Positions 30,501 through 40,650 of a DNA stretch of 64,000 bases are shown here, in pieces. Below the pieces are notes generated by a model, which was not told the DNA's origin, ran no database searches, and saw only the letters and a list, made by a program, of their open reading frames with translations. How positions within the stretch are numbered: the stretch's first letter is position 1; each line of letters starts with the position of its first letter. The stretch is from the NCBI GenBank assembly GCA_030144725.1, contig JASKMD010000019.1, forward strand, positions 3,470,179 through 3,534,178, in the 5' to 3' direction. The position numbers were made by a program, and so were the translations under genes. Origin of the DNA: Haematococcus lacustris (lineage: Eukaryota; Chlorophyta; Chlorophyceae; Chlamydomonadales; Haematococcaceae).

Positions 30501-33500
30501 TGGGTGTATAGCCTTCTTCTGCACACAGTGGTAATGCCCATCTATCTATGACTGTGGGCTTCCAGTGCACCTTATAGTAGTTTTCCTTATTGATGCCGTC
30601 CCATTGCCAGCCATCTATGCTGGTAATGGCCTCTTGGTGGCCGTACATGGCCCCTAGTATGCAGCCTAGGTTCTTGGGTTTACATCGGCAGGCTTTGTCC
30701 ACCTTCCAGCTGGACAGGCCTGGGAGGTCAAGGCCTACTATGCGCACTACATCTTGCGGGATAGTTTGGGTCTGTCTGCCCTCATTGTTCCGTTTCGTGC
30801 CCGCCTTGGGTGGATTGGGCTTCGTTGGGGCCGATTGTGTTGCCCGTTGCTCTCGTTTCAGCAGTCGTGAGCTCATCCGAGTGGCCTCATGGGCTGCGGG
30901 TGGCGCTGCGGCCCGGTCCGCCGTTGCTGGTTGAGTTGCATGTATGACCGCATACGCTTTCATATCCATATAGCGGGTTCTGGTGTCTAATACTGCGGGT
31001 GTGGGCGCAAGTTCCGTGAGGCCCGCGGCCCAGGTTGTGATTTTGCGTTGGTCGGGCGGGAGATCGAGCGATGTGTTGCGGCTGTCTCGGATTGCACGCG
31101 TTGCGGTCGCGTCTGGGCATGAGGGTTGGGCCGCCATGGCCGCGAGTTTGTTGAGGGCGATGATGTGCTTCTGCTTGACCTTTTTCTTGTACTGTGATGT
31201 GAGCATGCTACCGGTGATGATGTGTGTGTTGCCCTTGCAGCTGAGCTCAGAAGCGTGCGTGATGCCTAGGCTTCTGAGGCAGGTGATGCTGGCGCTAACG
31301 ACGTCGTGTGCTTGAGAGCTGCTGGCTTGTGTGATGAGGCGGCCGAGTGTTTGGCACTCCTCATGGTAGAGAGGTAGCCCCTCTTCCGTGGCCGACAACC
31401 CGGATATAGAGGCATAGACTAGCTGCCGTGCCCTAAGGGTATGATGAAGGAGGGTGAGCATGCGGTGTCCTTGTGTGCTAGCCTGGGCACTGAGCCATGT
31501 GATTTGTTTGTGCAGCATGCTCCTCGATATGTGGGCGTGTGCCGCATCTGTGGACTGCAGGCTGTGTGTGAGGGCTGTCGTGTTGCGGGCGTGATACTCT
31601 TGGGCAGTGGAGCTAATGCCTATGCCTAGTCTGCCAGCGTCCTCTCTTATGATGGCATTGGGCGTTCCCAGGGGGAGTCTGAGTTTGAGCTTGACGCATT
31701 GGTTGATGGACCTATCGTACAGCTCAAGGTCCCCCGGGGTGCAGGGCACGGCACAGAAGCTGTAGGCTAGGCTGGGTATGATGGCCGTGCGAATGATGTG
31801 TATGGCCTGTCTAGCGCTAGCAAAGGAGCGTCTGAGTCTCTCGAGTTTTTGGCGGAGCTGGGTGATCATAGCGGTGTGTTGTGGTTTCCAGTCCAGCGTC
31901 ATGGTGATGAGCACACCCAAGTAGGTGAAAGGTGAGGTCGGGCGGTGGTAGGTGACGGGTTTGCCTTGTAGGCTGACGGTTTGGAGTTGTTGGCGGGCCC
32001 GCTTGTCCGCTTCGGCCGCGTTGCTGCACATGCCTGTTTCGACCGAGTGATGGAGCGCCGCTGTAGCGAGGGTTTTACTGTGTGAGATGATGAGGTGACC
32101 CCAGTCCGAGAAGGCTGAGAGTTTGTCTGCTTGGCATCGGAGGTTGCGAAGGGTGTTGCATAGTATAGCGATGTCATCTGCATAGTCGATGCTGCTGACG
32201 GTGGCGCGTTCCCCGCTGTCGTCTGCTGCTGATTTGAATTTATAGCCCCTCGCGCCCACTTGCAGCCACCGCAGGAGGGGTTCGATGTAGATGAGAAATA
32301 GGAAGGGCGAGAGGGAGTCGCCTTGTATGGTGCCCCGGTTGACGGGTACCGGGTCAGTATGGCCGTACGGGGTTTTAAAGCGCGTTGTGGCGCCCGTGTA
32401 TAGGTCCTTAACTGCGTCAGTAGCGTCTGTGGGGAAGCCTAGGTCATGCATGATCCATAGCAGTTTGTCCTGGCAGGTGGTGTTGAATGCACTGGTGAAG
32501 TCGACCAGGAGCGCGTAAATATCTGCCTTGGCCAGTTTAGCATCCTCAAGAGCCATGACAAGCATCTGCAGCTGTTGCGTGGTGTTCCTGTGGGAGCGGA
32601 ACCCAGCCTGGTTCTTGCTGAGCATCCCATTAGCTTCAGCATACTCAGACAGCGTCTTGGTAATGAGACTGGTCCATAGCTTATAAACGGTGTTGGCTAG
32701 GCCCACTGGCCTGTAGGAGTTAAGGTCCGTTTCTTGCCCTTTGTCCTTGTAGAGCAGGCATGTGTCACTGGTCTTCCACGTGGTTGGTGTGCAGCCAGTG
32801 GCCCACATGATGATGAACAGCTGGTGGATGGTGTCCCTCATCTCCCATGGCAGCATCTTGATGATTTCGTTTTCCACACCGTCTGGTCCCGGTGCCTTGC
32901 CTCCTGCCAGCCTGCTGAGGCATTCTTGGAAGCCTGCCTTGTCCATGATGGCTGTGTGCAGCCAGTGTATGTTTTGGCATGCGTGCATTGCGAAGGCGTC
33001 GTCTGCTTTGGCGCGAGCCCACGGGTAGTTTCGTGTCTGTGTGTTAGTGTAGTTGCCAGTCTTGGGGGCCGGGGCCGATAGCTTCTGCCCGTATGCGGCG
33101 GTTATTATCCGGTTTAGGTCGGCAGGGGCGGTGCATATGGTCTTGGTTTCAGAATCCGCTAGCGCCTGCAGGCCTCTGTGGTCGGTGCGGGACGAGCGTA
33201 GGATACGTTTGTTAGCCTTCTTGGGCTGGGTGCTTATCAGTTGTTGCATTCTGACACGAGCTTGTGCGATGGCGAGTGCAGAGTCATCGTCATCGAGTTG
33301 GTGGATTTGGTCGCGGTACGTATTGGTCAGTTGGGCTAGCGCGGCCTGCACGTGATTTTCAGTTGGGTCTTCATCCTGTCGCGCTTGCACCGCGTCCCTG
33401 ATCTCATCGTTTATCGCATCTGTCTCTGAAATGAGTTCGTCGATTGTCGGGTGCACGTTGGTTTGCTTAAAGAGGGAGTTAGCCTTCCGGCTGAGGTCTC

Positions 33501-33928
33501 TAGTGGTCTTAAGTTTTCTGCCCAGTGCCAGTCTAATCCTGCACATGGTCCTGCGTTGGTAGTGTTGGCCTCCCCTCGTGAGGGTCTTAGTGTTGCATGT
33601 CTTTATAGCTGCTGTCCTGCAGGTTTGTAGGAGGTGTGTAAGCATGGTGGCTGCTGTGTCTACAGCTTCCCTGGCCGGGCGTCCTGCCACTGATGTCAGA
33701 CGCTGTGGTTGCTGAGGGTTGGTCTTGCCCAGTGTAGCCAGGTGGTGGGTGGCCTCTGTGTATATGGGGGCTAAGAAGGCTGTCAGTTCCGCATGCAATT
33801 GTGGGACGCCTGAGCTGGGTTGTTGCACTGCCAGGCGGTAGGCTTCCCTGTCCTTATTGGTAATGGGGGTGGTGAGGAGAGTGTGGCTATGTTTCGGTAG
33901 TTTGTGTGGGGCTGCCAGGTCTAGGCCC
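27505..33928 (-). mobile_element. Dualen-like LINE copy 1, 5' end lost in gap
   Basis: Minus-strand LINE whose 3' end has a short (CTT)n tail (GTCTTCTTCTTCTTCTTCTC in sense), next to the 93-bp minisatellite. The 3' UTR of about 114 bp is nearly identical to that of the second copy and contains the small hairpin CCGGTATTCACCGG. The coding part runs into the N gap at 33929, just downstream of where APE ends in the second copy. Confidence 0.93.
27619..33928 (-). CDS. LINE polyprotein: RT, PHD finger, RNase H, zinc knuckle, PD-(D/E)XK (partial)
   Basis: A single open frame of about 2,100 codons to TAG at 27619-27621. Its N-terminus is cut by the gap. RT has GFRSHRNTTQQ, DFTSAFNTTCQ and YADD (32173-32184). 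A PHD-type finger follows (CTCELCWLPRGDSPTC, then CKRAYHPAC and CPIC, about 30310-30470). RNase H has YSDGSCIK, KAELTAIHAAL, ATDSLCS and GNEGADALAKHA. The C-terminus has CPLCGEADSATHLLSGC and then RPD...EIK, a PD-(D/E)XK pattern. All catalytic motifs are intact, so the frame has been under recent constraint or is young. Confidence 0.93.
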
Positions 33929-34428
33929 NNNNNNNNNNNNNNNNNNNNNNNNNNNNNNNNNNNNNNNNNNNNNNNNNNNNNNNNNNNNNNNNNNNNNNNN
34001 NNNNNNNNNNNNNNNNNNNNNNNNNNNNNNNNNNNNNNNNNNNNNNNNNNNNNNNNNNNNNNNNNNNNNNNNNNNNNNNNNNNNNNNNNNNNNNNNNNNN
34101 NNNNNNNNNNNNNNNNNNNNNNNNNNNNNNNNNNNNNNNNNNNNNNNNNNNNNNNNNNNNNNNNNNNNNNNNNNNNNNNNNNNNNNNNNNNNNNNNNNNN
34201 NNNNNNNNNNNNNNNNNNNNNNNNNNNNNNNNNNNNNNNNNNNNNNNNNNNNNNNNNNNNNNNNNNNNNNNNNNNNNNNNNNNNNNNNNNNNNNNNNNNN
34301 NNNNNNNNNNNNNNNNNNNNNNNNNNNNNNNNNNNNNNNNNNNNNNNNNNNNNNNNNNNNNNNNNNNNNNNNNNNNNNNNNNNNNNNNNNNNNNNNNNNN
34401 NNNNNNNNNNNNNNNNNNNNNNNNNNNN
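33929..34428. other. Assembly gap (500 N)
   Basis: Exactly 500 N, a conventional scaffold gap of unknown true size. It lies between a truncated LINE and a pentanucleotide array. Confidence 0.99.
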
Positions 34429-36577
34429 GCCCAGCCCAGCCCAGCCCAGCCCAGCCCAGCCCAGCCCAGCCCAGCCCAGCCCAGCCCAGCCCAGCCCAGC
34501 CCAGCCCAGCCCAGCCCAGCCCAGCCCAGCCCAGCCCAGCCCAGCCCAGCCCAGCCCAGCCCAGCCCAGCCCAGCCCAGCCCAGCCCAGCCCAGCCCAGC
34601 CCAGCCCAGCCCAGCCCAGCCCAGCCCAGCCCAGCCCAGCCCAGCCAGCCCAGCCCAGCCCAGCCCAGCCCAGCCCAGCCCAGCCCAGCCCAGCCCAGCC
34701 CAGCCCAGCCCAGCCCAGCCCAGCCCAGCCCAGCCCAGCCCAGCCCAGCCCAGCCCAGCCCAGCCCAGCCCAGCCCAGCCCAGCCCAGCCCAGCCCAGCC
34801 CAGCCCAGCCCAGCCCAGCCCAGCCCAGCCCAGCCCAGCCCAGCCCAGCCCAGCCCAGCCCAGCCCAGCCCAGCCCAGCCCAGCCCAGCCCAGCCCAGCC
34901 CAGCCCAGCCCAGCCCAGCCCAGCCCAGCCCAGCCCAGCCCAGCCCAGCCCAGCCCAGCCCAGCCCAGCCCAGCCCAGCCCAGCCCAGCCCAGCCCAGCC
35001 CAGCCCAGCCCAGCCCAGCCCAGCCCAGCCCAGCCCAGCCCAGCCCAGCCCAGCCCAGCCCAGCCCAGCCCAGCCCAGCCCAGCCCAGCCCAGCCCAGCC
35101 CAGCCCAGCCCAGCCCAGCCCAGCCCAGCCCAGCCCAGCCCAGCCCAGCCCAGCCCAGCCCAGCCCAGCCCAGCCCAGCCCAGCCCAGCCCAGCCCAGCC
35201 CAGCCCAGCCCAGCCCAGCCCAGCCCAGCCCAGCCCAGCCCAGCCCAGCCCAGCCCAGCCCAGCCCAGCCCAGCCCAGCCCAGCCCAGCCCAGCCCAGCC
35301 CAGCCCAGCCCAGCCCAGCCCAGCCCAGCCCAGCCCAGCCCAGCCCAGCCCAGCCCAGCCCAGCCCAGCCCAGCCCAGCCCAGCCCAGCCCAGCCCAGCC
35401 CAGCCCAGCCCAGCCCAGCCCAGCCCAGCCCAGCCCAGCCCAGCCCAGCCCAGCCCAGCCCAGCCCAGCCCAGCCCAGCCCAGCCCAGCCCAGCCCAGCC
35501 CAGCCCAGCCCAGCCCAGCCCAGCCCAGCCCAGCCCAGCCCAGCCCAGCCCAGCCCAGCCCAGCCCAGCCCAGCCCAGCCCAGCCCAGCCCAGCCCAGCC
35601 CAGCCCAGCCCAGCCCAGCCCAGCCCAGCCCAGCCCAGCCCAGCCCAGCCCAGCCCAGCCCAGCCCAGCCCAGCCCAGCCCAGCCCAGCCCAGCCCAGCC
35701 CAGCCCAGCCCAGCCCAGCCCAGCCCAGCCCAGCCCAGCCCAGCCCAGCCCAGCCCAGCCCAGCCCAGCCCAGCCCAGCCCAGCCCAGCCCAGCCCAGCC
35801 CAGCCCAGCCCAGCCCAGCCCAGCCCAGCCCAGCCCAGCCCAGCCCAGCCCAGCCCAGCCCAGCCCAGCCCAGCCCAGCCCAGCCCAGCCCAGCCCAGCC
35901 CAGCCCAGCCCAGCCCAGCCCAGCCCAGCCCAGCCCAGCCCAGCCCAGCCCAGCCCAGCCCAGCCCAGCCCAGCCCAGCCCAGCCCAGCCCAGCCCAGCC
36001 CAGCCCAGCCCAGCCCAGCCCAGCCCAGCCCAGCCCAGCCCAGCCCAGCCCAGCCCAGCCCAGCCCAGCCCAGCCCAGCCCAGCCCAGCCCAGCCCAGCC
36101 CAGCCCAGCCCAGCCCAGCCCAGCCCAGCCCAGCCCAGCCCAGCCCAGCCCAGCCCAGCCCAGCCCAGCCCAGCCCAGCCCAGCCCAGCCCAGCCCAGCC
36201 CAGCCCAGCCCAGCCCAGCCCAGCCCAGCCCAGCCCAGCCCAGCCCAGCCCAGCCCAGCCCAGCCCAGCCCAGCCCAGCCCAGCCCAGCCCAGCCCAGCC
36301 CAGCCCAGCCCAGCCCAGCCCAGCCCAGCCCAGCCCAGCCCAGCCCAGCCCAGCCCAGCCCAGCCCAGCCCAGCCCAGCCCAGCCCAGCCCAGCCCAGCC
36401 CAGCCCAGCCCAGCCCAGCCCAGCCCAGCCCAGCCCAGCCCAGCCCAGCCCAGCCCAGCCCAGCCCAGCCCAGCCCAGCCCAGCCCAGCCCAGCCCAGCC
36501 CAGCCCAGCCCAGCCCAGCCCAGCCCAGCCCAGCCCAGCCCAGCCCAGCCCAGCCCAGCCCAGCCCAGCCCAGCCCA
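34429..36577. repeat. (AGCCC)n pentanucleotide array, ~430 units
   Basis: Over 2.1 kb of pure AGCCC with a single 4-bp unit near 34644. It begins at the gap, so its true length is unknown. The right flank AACCCTACTCTCCC is the same as at 13635. Confidence 0.98.
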
Positions 36578-36974
36578 ACCCTACTCTCCCACACTGCACT
36601 TCCTACTGAGGTGAGGACAAAGGAAGGTGGGTTGTAATGGAGGGCTGCTACACCTGCCCCTCCATCTGCCAGCTCTACATCTCCCTACTCTAATGGTGAG
36701 TGCATCCAGTACCCATGTCCAATGTTTGCTTCCGTTGACAAATCGTCACACCATTGCCGCAGGTCTTGTGCGCCTACACCTGAGACTATCGATGCCCTCC
36801 CCACTTCTCTCGCCCTCCCCATGGACCTCTCCTTCCCTTCCCTCCCCTTCCTCCCCTTCCTCCCACACACATATACACCACACCCCAGCAAAAGGTGAGT
36901 GCAGGTATGTGGCACCCTGTACCCACCTTAACCGCTAGCATGCCCCTTGTCACGCTGCAGGATTGATCGTCACA
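36578..36974 (+). other. Host repeat unit, empty-site copy
   Basis: Same sequence as 13635-13671 joined to 26282-26646. It carries the GGTGA site without an insertion (36608-36617) and so proves the borders of the Ty3 copy at 13672-26281. It has the same GTGAGT and GCAG borders as 26368-26632. Confidence 0.9.
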
Positions 36975-36979
36975 CCCTT
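36975..36979. repeat. Target site duplication CCCTT (partner 5102-5106)
   Basis: CCCTT directly precedes the LTR at 36980. The other flank at this locus is not in contact: its match is after the LTR at 4801-5101. Confidence 0.8.
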
Positions 36980-37280
36980 TGTAACGTGCAGCCTCATAAA
37001 GGCGACGTTGGACCGTTTGAACCATATGTAACACTGAGCCGGCCGCGAGGGCACTCGAGCCGCGGGTACTGTAAGGGTCGGCCACAAGGCACCACCGTGA
37101 GAAGGCTAGGGCTTAGAACGGGGCCCCCTGGAATCGAACCAGCTGTCCTCACAGCTTACGCTGCTAGGCTTTACCTGCCAACTCACACTAATGCGGTGTG
37201 ACCGATTATCCTGTAGCTGCCTCGGGTTAACCGCGACAGCCCAGACGACACTAAGGGACTACGCGGAGCGCGCCCTTACA
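36980..37280 (-). repeat. Ty3 3' LTR, 301 bp
   Basis: Identical by eye to 4801-5101. It carries the same tRNA-like boxes. The sense-strand tract CCCCTTGGGGGGGAGGAA abuts it on the inside. Confidence 0.94.
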
Positions 37281-37512
37281 TTCCTCCCCCCCAAGGGGAT
37301 GCCTCGTTCCGCCTCAGGTTAAACCCGAGACTCGCAAGACCTAGGTCTCACTTGGTTAGCTACTGGGTACCATGAAGGTAGAGCCAGGTCAAAGCTGGGT
37401 GTGGTCAGAGACCAACTGTAATAGGGGAATTGTAACGTATAACCATAGGCTTTGTAAGCACAGAGAAGAGAGTGCCTCAGTGCAGCAGCGCGGCAGCATG
37501 CATGCAGGAGAC

Positions 37513-40500
37513 TTACTTAAGATGATGGATAGCATTGTATTCAGCCAAGACCTTGTCACAGTCAGTCAGGTTGGACCTGGGCTCCCAGGTGTTGTGAGTG
37601 GAGTCATAACCCTCCCACTGCACCAGGTAGTAACTGGCTTTGTTGTCCTTGACACCCTTGTGGTCAAGCAAACGCTCAACATAGTACACAGGCGTCTCAT
37701 CCATCCATGTCACAGGGGGTGGCATGAAGCCCACATCAGTGCCAGTGTAAGGCTTGATGAGTGACACATGGAAGACAGGGTGCAGACGGCTCATGCTGGC
37801 AGGCAGGTCTAGCTTGACAGCTACTGCACCAACCAGTAGCAGGATCTCAAAGGGACCCACATACCTAGGTATGAGCTTACGAGCCTTCCCAGGCTGAAGC
37901 TTGAGGTTCTTGGTGCTGAGCAACACCTTCTGGCCCACCTTGTACTCAACGTCACGCCTAGCCTTGTTGGCATAGGCAGCCTGACGGGATTGGGCTGCAG
38001 CCATGCACTTCCTGGCATTGGCAACAACATCCTGCCACCAGCGGGTAAAGGCATGAGCAGAGGGACAACGGCCCCCATAAGGCAGATCACGTAGGCCAAC
38101 AGTCACAGGAGACTGACCTGTGTTGACCAGGAAGGGGGTGGACTGGATGGACTCCTGCCACGAGTTGTTGACAGCAAACTCAGCCAAGGCTAAGTAGTCA
38201 GGCCAGTCAGATTGAGTAGGTGAGATGTAGTGCCTGAGCATCTCTTCTAACACACGGTTATACCTCTCTGTCTGGCCATCAGACTGTGGATGATAAGATG
38301 ATGAGAGGGCAGGCTTAGAGCCACAGCGCCTCATGACCTCACGCCAGAACACACTTGTGAACAGTGAGCCCCGGTCAGAGATTAGCTCAGCAGGCATGCC
38401 ATGCAGTTTGTACACATGGTCAATGAACAGTTGTGCAAAACGGCGTGCCTTCAGGTCCTCACGGCAGGGCACAAAGTGGACCATCTTGCTGAGCCTGTCC
38501 ACAAAGACACAGATAGCATCATACCCATGTGACCCAGAGGGTAGCTTGGTAATGAAGTCCATGGACACAGACTCCCAGCGGTAGTCAGGTATAGACAACG
38601 GGTTGAGTAGGCCACCTGGCTTGAGAGTAGACGCCTTGTCACGTTGACAGGCATCACATGTGGACACATAGTACCTGACGTCAGCACGCATTGTGTTCCA
38701 CCAAAACACACGTGACACACGTTCCAGGGTTTTGCTGATACCCACATGACCTGAATAGACTGCATCATGCATCTCGTGCAAGATGTGATTGCGCAGCTCA
38801 GAGTCATTGGGGACCACTACCTTATCCTTACTAGTGAGCCGCCATAGGCCATGTGTGTCCTGGTACATGCTGGACAGATCAGCTTCAGCATTAAACGCAG
38901 GGTCAAGCCGGTATCCTTGGATGAGTTGATCAGACAAACCCAGAGGATGGGCAGGAGCCGCAGGATAGTGCACTGAGGTGTCAGATGTACAGGTGACCAA
39001 GGGAACAAAGTCCCTGTTATGGCTTGTATCAGTAGTATTTTCAGTAATTTCTGGAGTTGAGGAGGATTTCGCAGTGACTGCAGCAGGGGCATTGGCCTCA
39101 AGGGCACGAGCCACACTAGCTCCCTCCCCCTCACGGGAAAGTTGGGCCCGCCTTCTGGTGAGCATTGCACACACAGTGGCACTTTCCTGGAGGCCAGTAA
39201 TTAACCGGGATAAAGGGTCTGCTGGGTTGACAGGACCAGGAATATACTCTAGCTTAAAGTCAAACCTAGACAGCAGTTCCATCCACCTAGCCTGACGCCT
39301 AGACAGATTCTTCTGTGTAGGCAGTGAAATCAAAGGCTTATGGTCGGTGAACAGAGTGAATGGCACACCTTCAAGGTAGCAACGCCATTCCTTGCATGCG
39401 GTGACAAGAGCAAGCATCTCTTGCTCACCTGTGGTGTAGTTGACCTCAGCAGAGGACAACTTCTTGCTGAGATAGGCAAGGGGATACCCATCCTGCATCA
39501 GGACTGCACCTACTCCTTGGAGTGAGGCGTCACAGTAGACCTGGAAGGGTTGGGTATGATCTGGCAGGCGCAGCATAGGCACGTTAGCCACAGCAGCTTT
39601 GAGCTCATAGAAGGCAAGACGTTCATGGTCAGGCCAGGAGTGCCATGGGAATGTGGCACTGAGCTTGCCACACAGATCAGTCAGGGGTGCTGAGATGGCA
39701 CTGAAGTTGTGCACAAACTTGCGAACAAAGTTGGCAGCACCCAGGAAGGACTGCAGCTGGGTCAGGGATGAAGGGACAGGCCAGTCAACAATGGCCCTCA
39801 CCTTATCAGGGTCCACAGAGATGGCACCAGCTGAGATCACATGCCCAAGAAACCTGAGGGTGAGCTGCATGAACTCACATTTGGACATCTTGGCATACAG
39901 TTTGTTTTTACGCAGCAGGTCAAAGACAAGGCGTAGGTGCTGCAGGTGCTCAGGTAGAGACTTAGACATGACCAGTATGTCATCTAGGTAAACTAGTGCA
40001 CACTTGCCCAGCATAGGTGCAAAAGCATCATTCATGACACGTTGGAAGGTGGCAGGGGCATTGGTCAGGCCAAAAGACAGCACCTTGAATTGGAAGTGAC
40101 CTTCAGGGGTCCTGAAGGCAGTCTTGGGGACGTCCTCAGGAGTGATTCTGATCTGGTGATAACCAGCCTGGAGGTCCAGGGAGGAGAAGACAGAACACCC
40201 TGACAACCTGTCAAACAGATCATCAATCCTGGGCAGGGGGTACTGGTCACGTAGTGTGAGCTTGTTGAGCTGACGGTAGTCAATGCACATACGTAGCTCA
40301 CCTGACTTCTTCTGCACAAACAGGATGGGTGCAGCATAGGGGGAGGAGCTGGGCTCAATCATACCTTTGCTGAGGTAGTCCTGGATCTGTCTCTTGAGCT
40401 CCTCTTGCTCAGGTTTACTGAGGCGGTACATGGGGGTCACAGGTGGACGGGCGTCAGGGACCAGGGGTATGGTATGACCCACAGGACGTTCAGGAGGGGT

Positions 40501-40550
40501 ATCAGTGAGTGGTTTAAACACATCACTGTACTCATTGAGTAGGGTTTGCA
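37513..40550 (-). CDS. pol: Ty3 Pol: RT, RNase H, integrase, chromodomain (open, 5' part separated)
   Basis: About 1,010 codons open to TAA at 37513-37515. RT contains FVQKKSGELRMCIDYRQLN, FSSLDLQAGYHQI and YLDD (39979-39990). RNase H has YCDASLQGVGAVL, TGEQEMLAL and FTDHKPL. Integrase has H-x3-H (HILHEMHDAVYSGH) and CDACQ, then D, D, E in MDFITKLPSG, ISDRGSLF and SDGQTERYN. The C-terminal 60 residues read YYVERLLDHKG and YYLVQWEGYDSTHNTWEP, a chromodomain that in chromoviruses targets integration to marked chromatin. The upstream codons continue in frame at 2302 and below. Confidence 0.95.
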
Positions 40551-40650
40551 AAGAAGACTACTCCGGTATTCACCGGCGTGCATTAAGGGAGGAGCTACCG
40601 CCTGGGGCGCGGCCTGCTCCCACCATCCAGCCAAAGAAGAGGCATCCCCC

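Larger units (their letters stand above)
36980..40550 (-). mobile_element. Ty3/gypsy chromovirus, 3' half (pol and 3' LTR)
   Basis: 3' LTR 36980-37280, polypurine tract 37281-37298, 3' UTR, then pol to 40550, where a LINE interrupts it. Read with 2303-5101 it forms one complete element. LTRs are identical by eye, which implies a recent insertion, with the LINE arriving later still. Confidence 0.92.

Noticed and set aside
27619..36594. A single ~3,000-residue gene across the gap at 33929, joining the LINE to the AGCCC array
   Set aside because: The joining residues are N, and the upstream part is the stop-free array. The LINE frame is simply cut by the gap.
33857..36637. Plus-strand readings within the two LINEs (for example 90-230 codons at 28627-29328)
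   Set aside because: They are shadow frames of the long minus-strand LINE frame in GC-rich sequence, and they are not conserved as proteins between the two copies.
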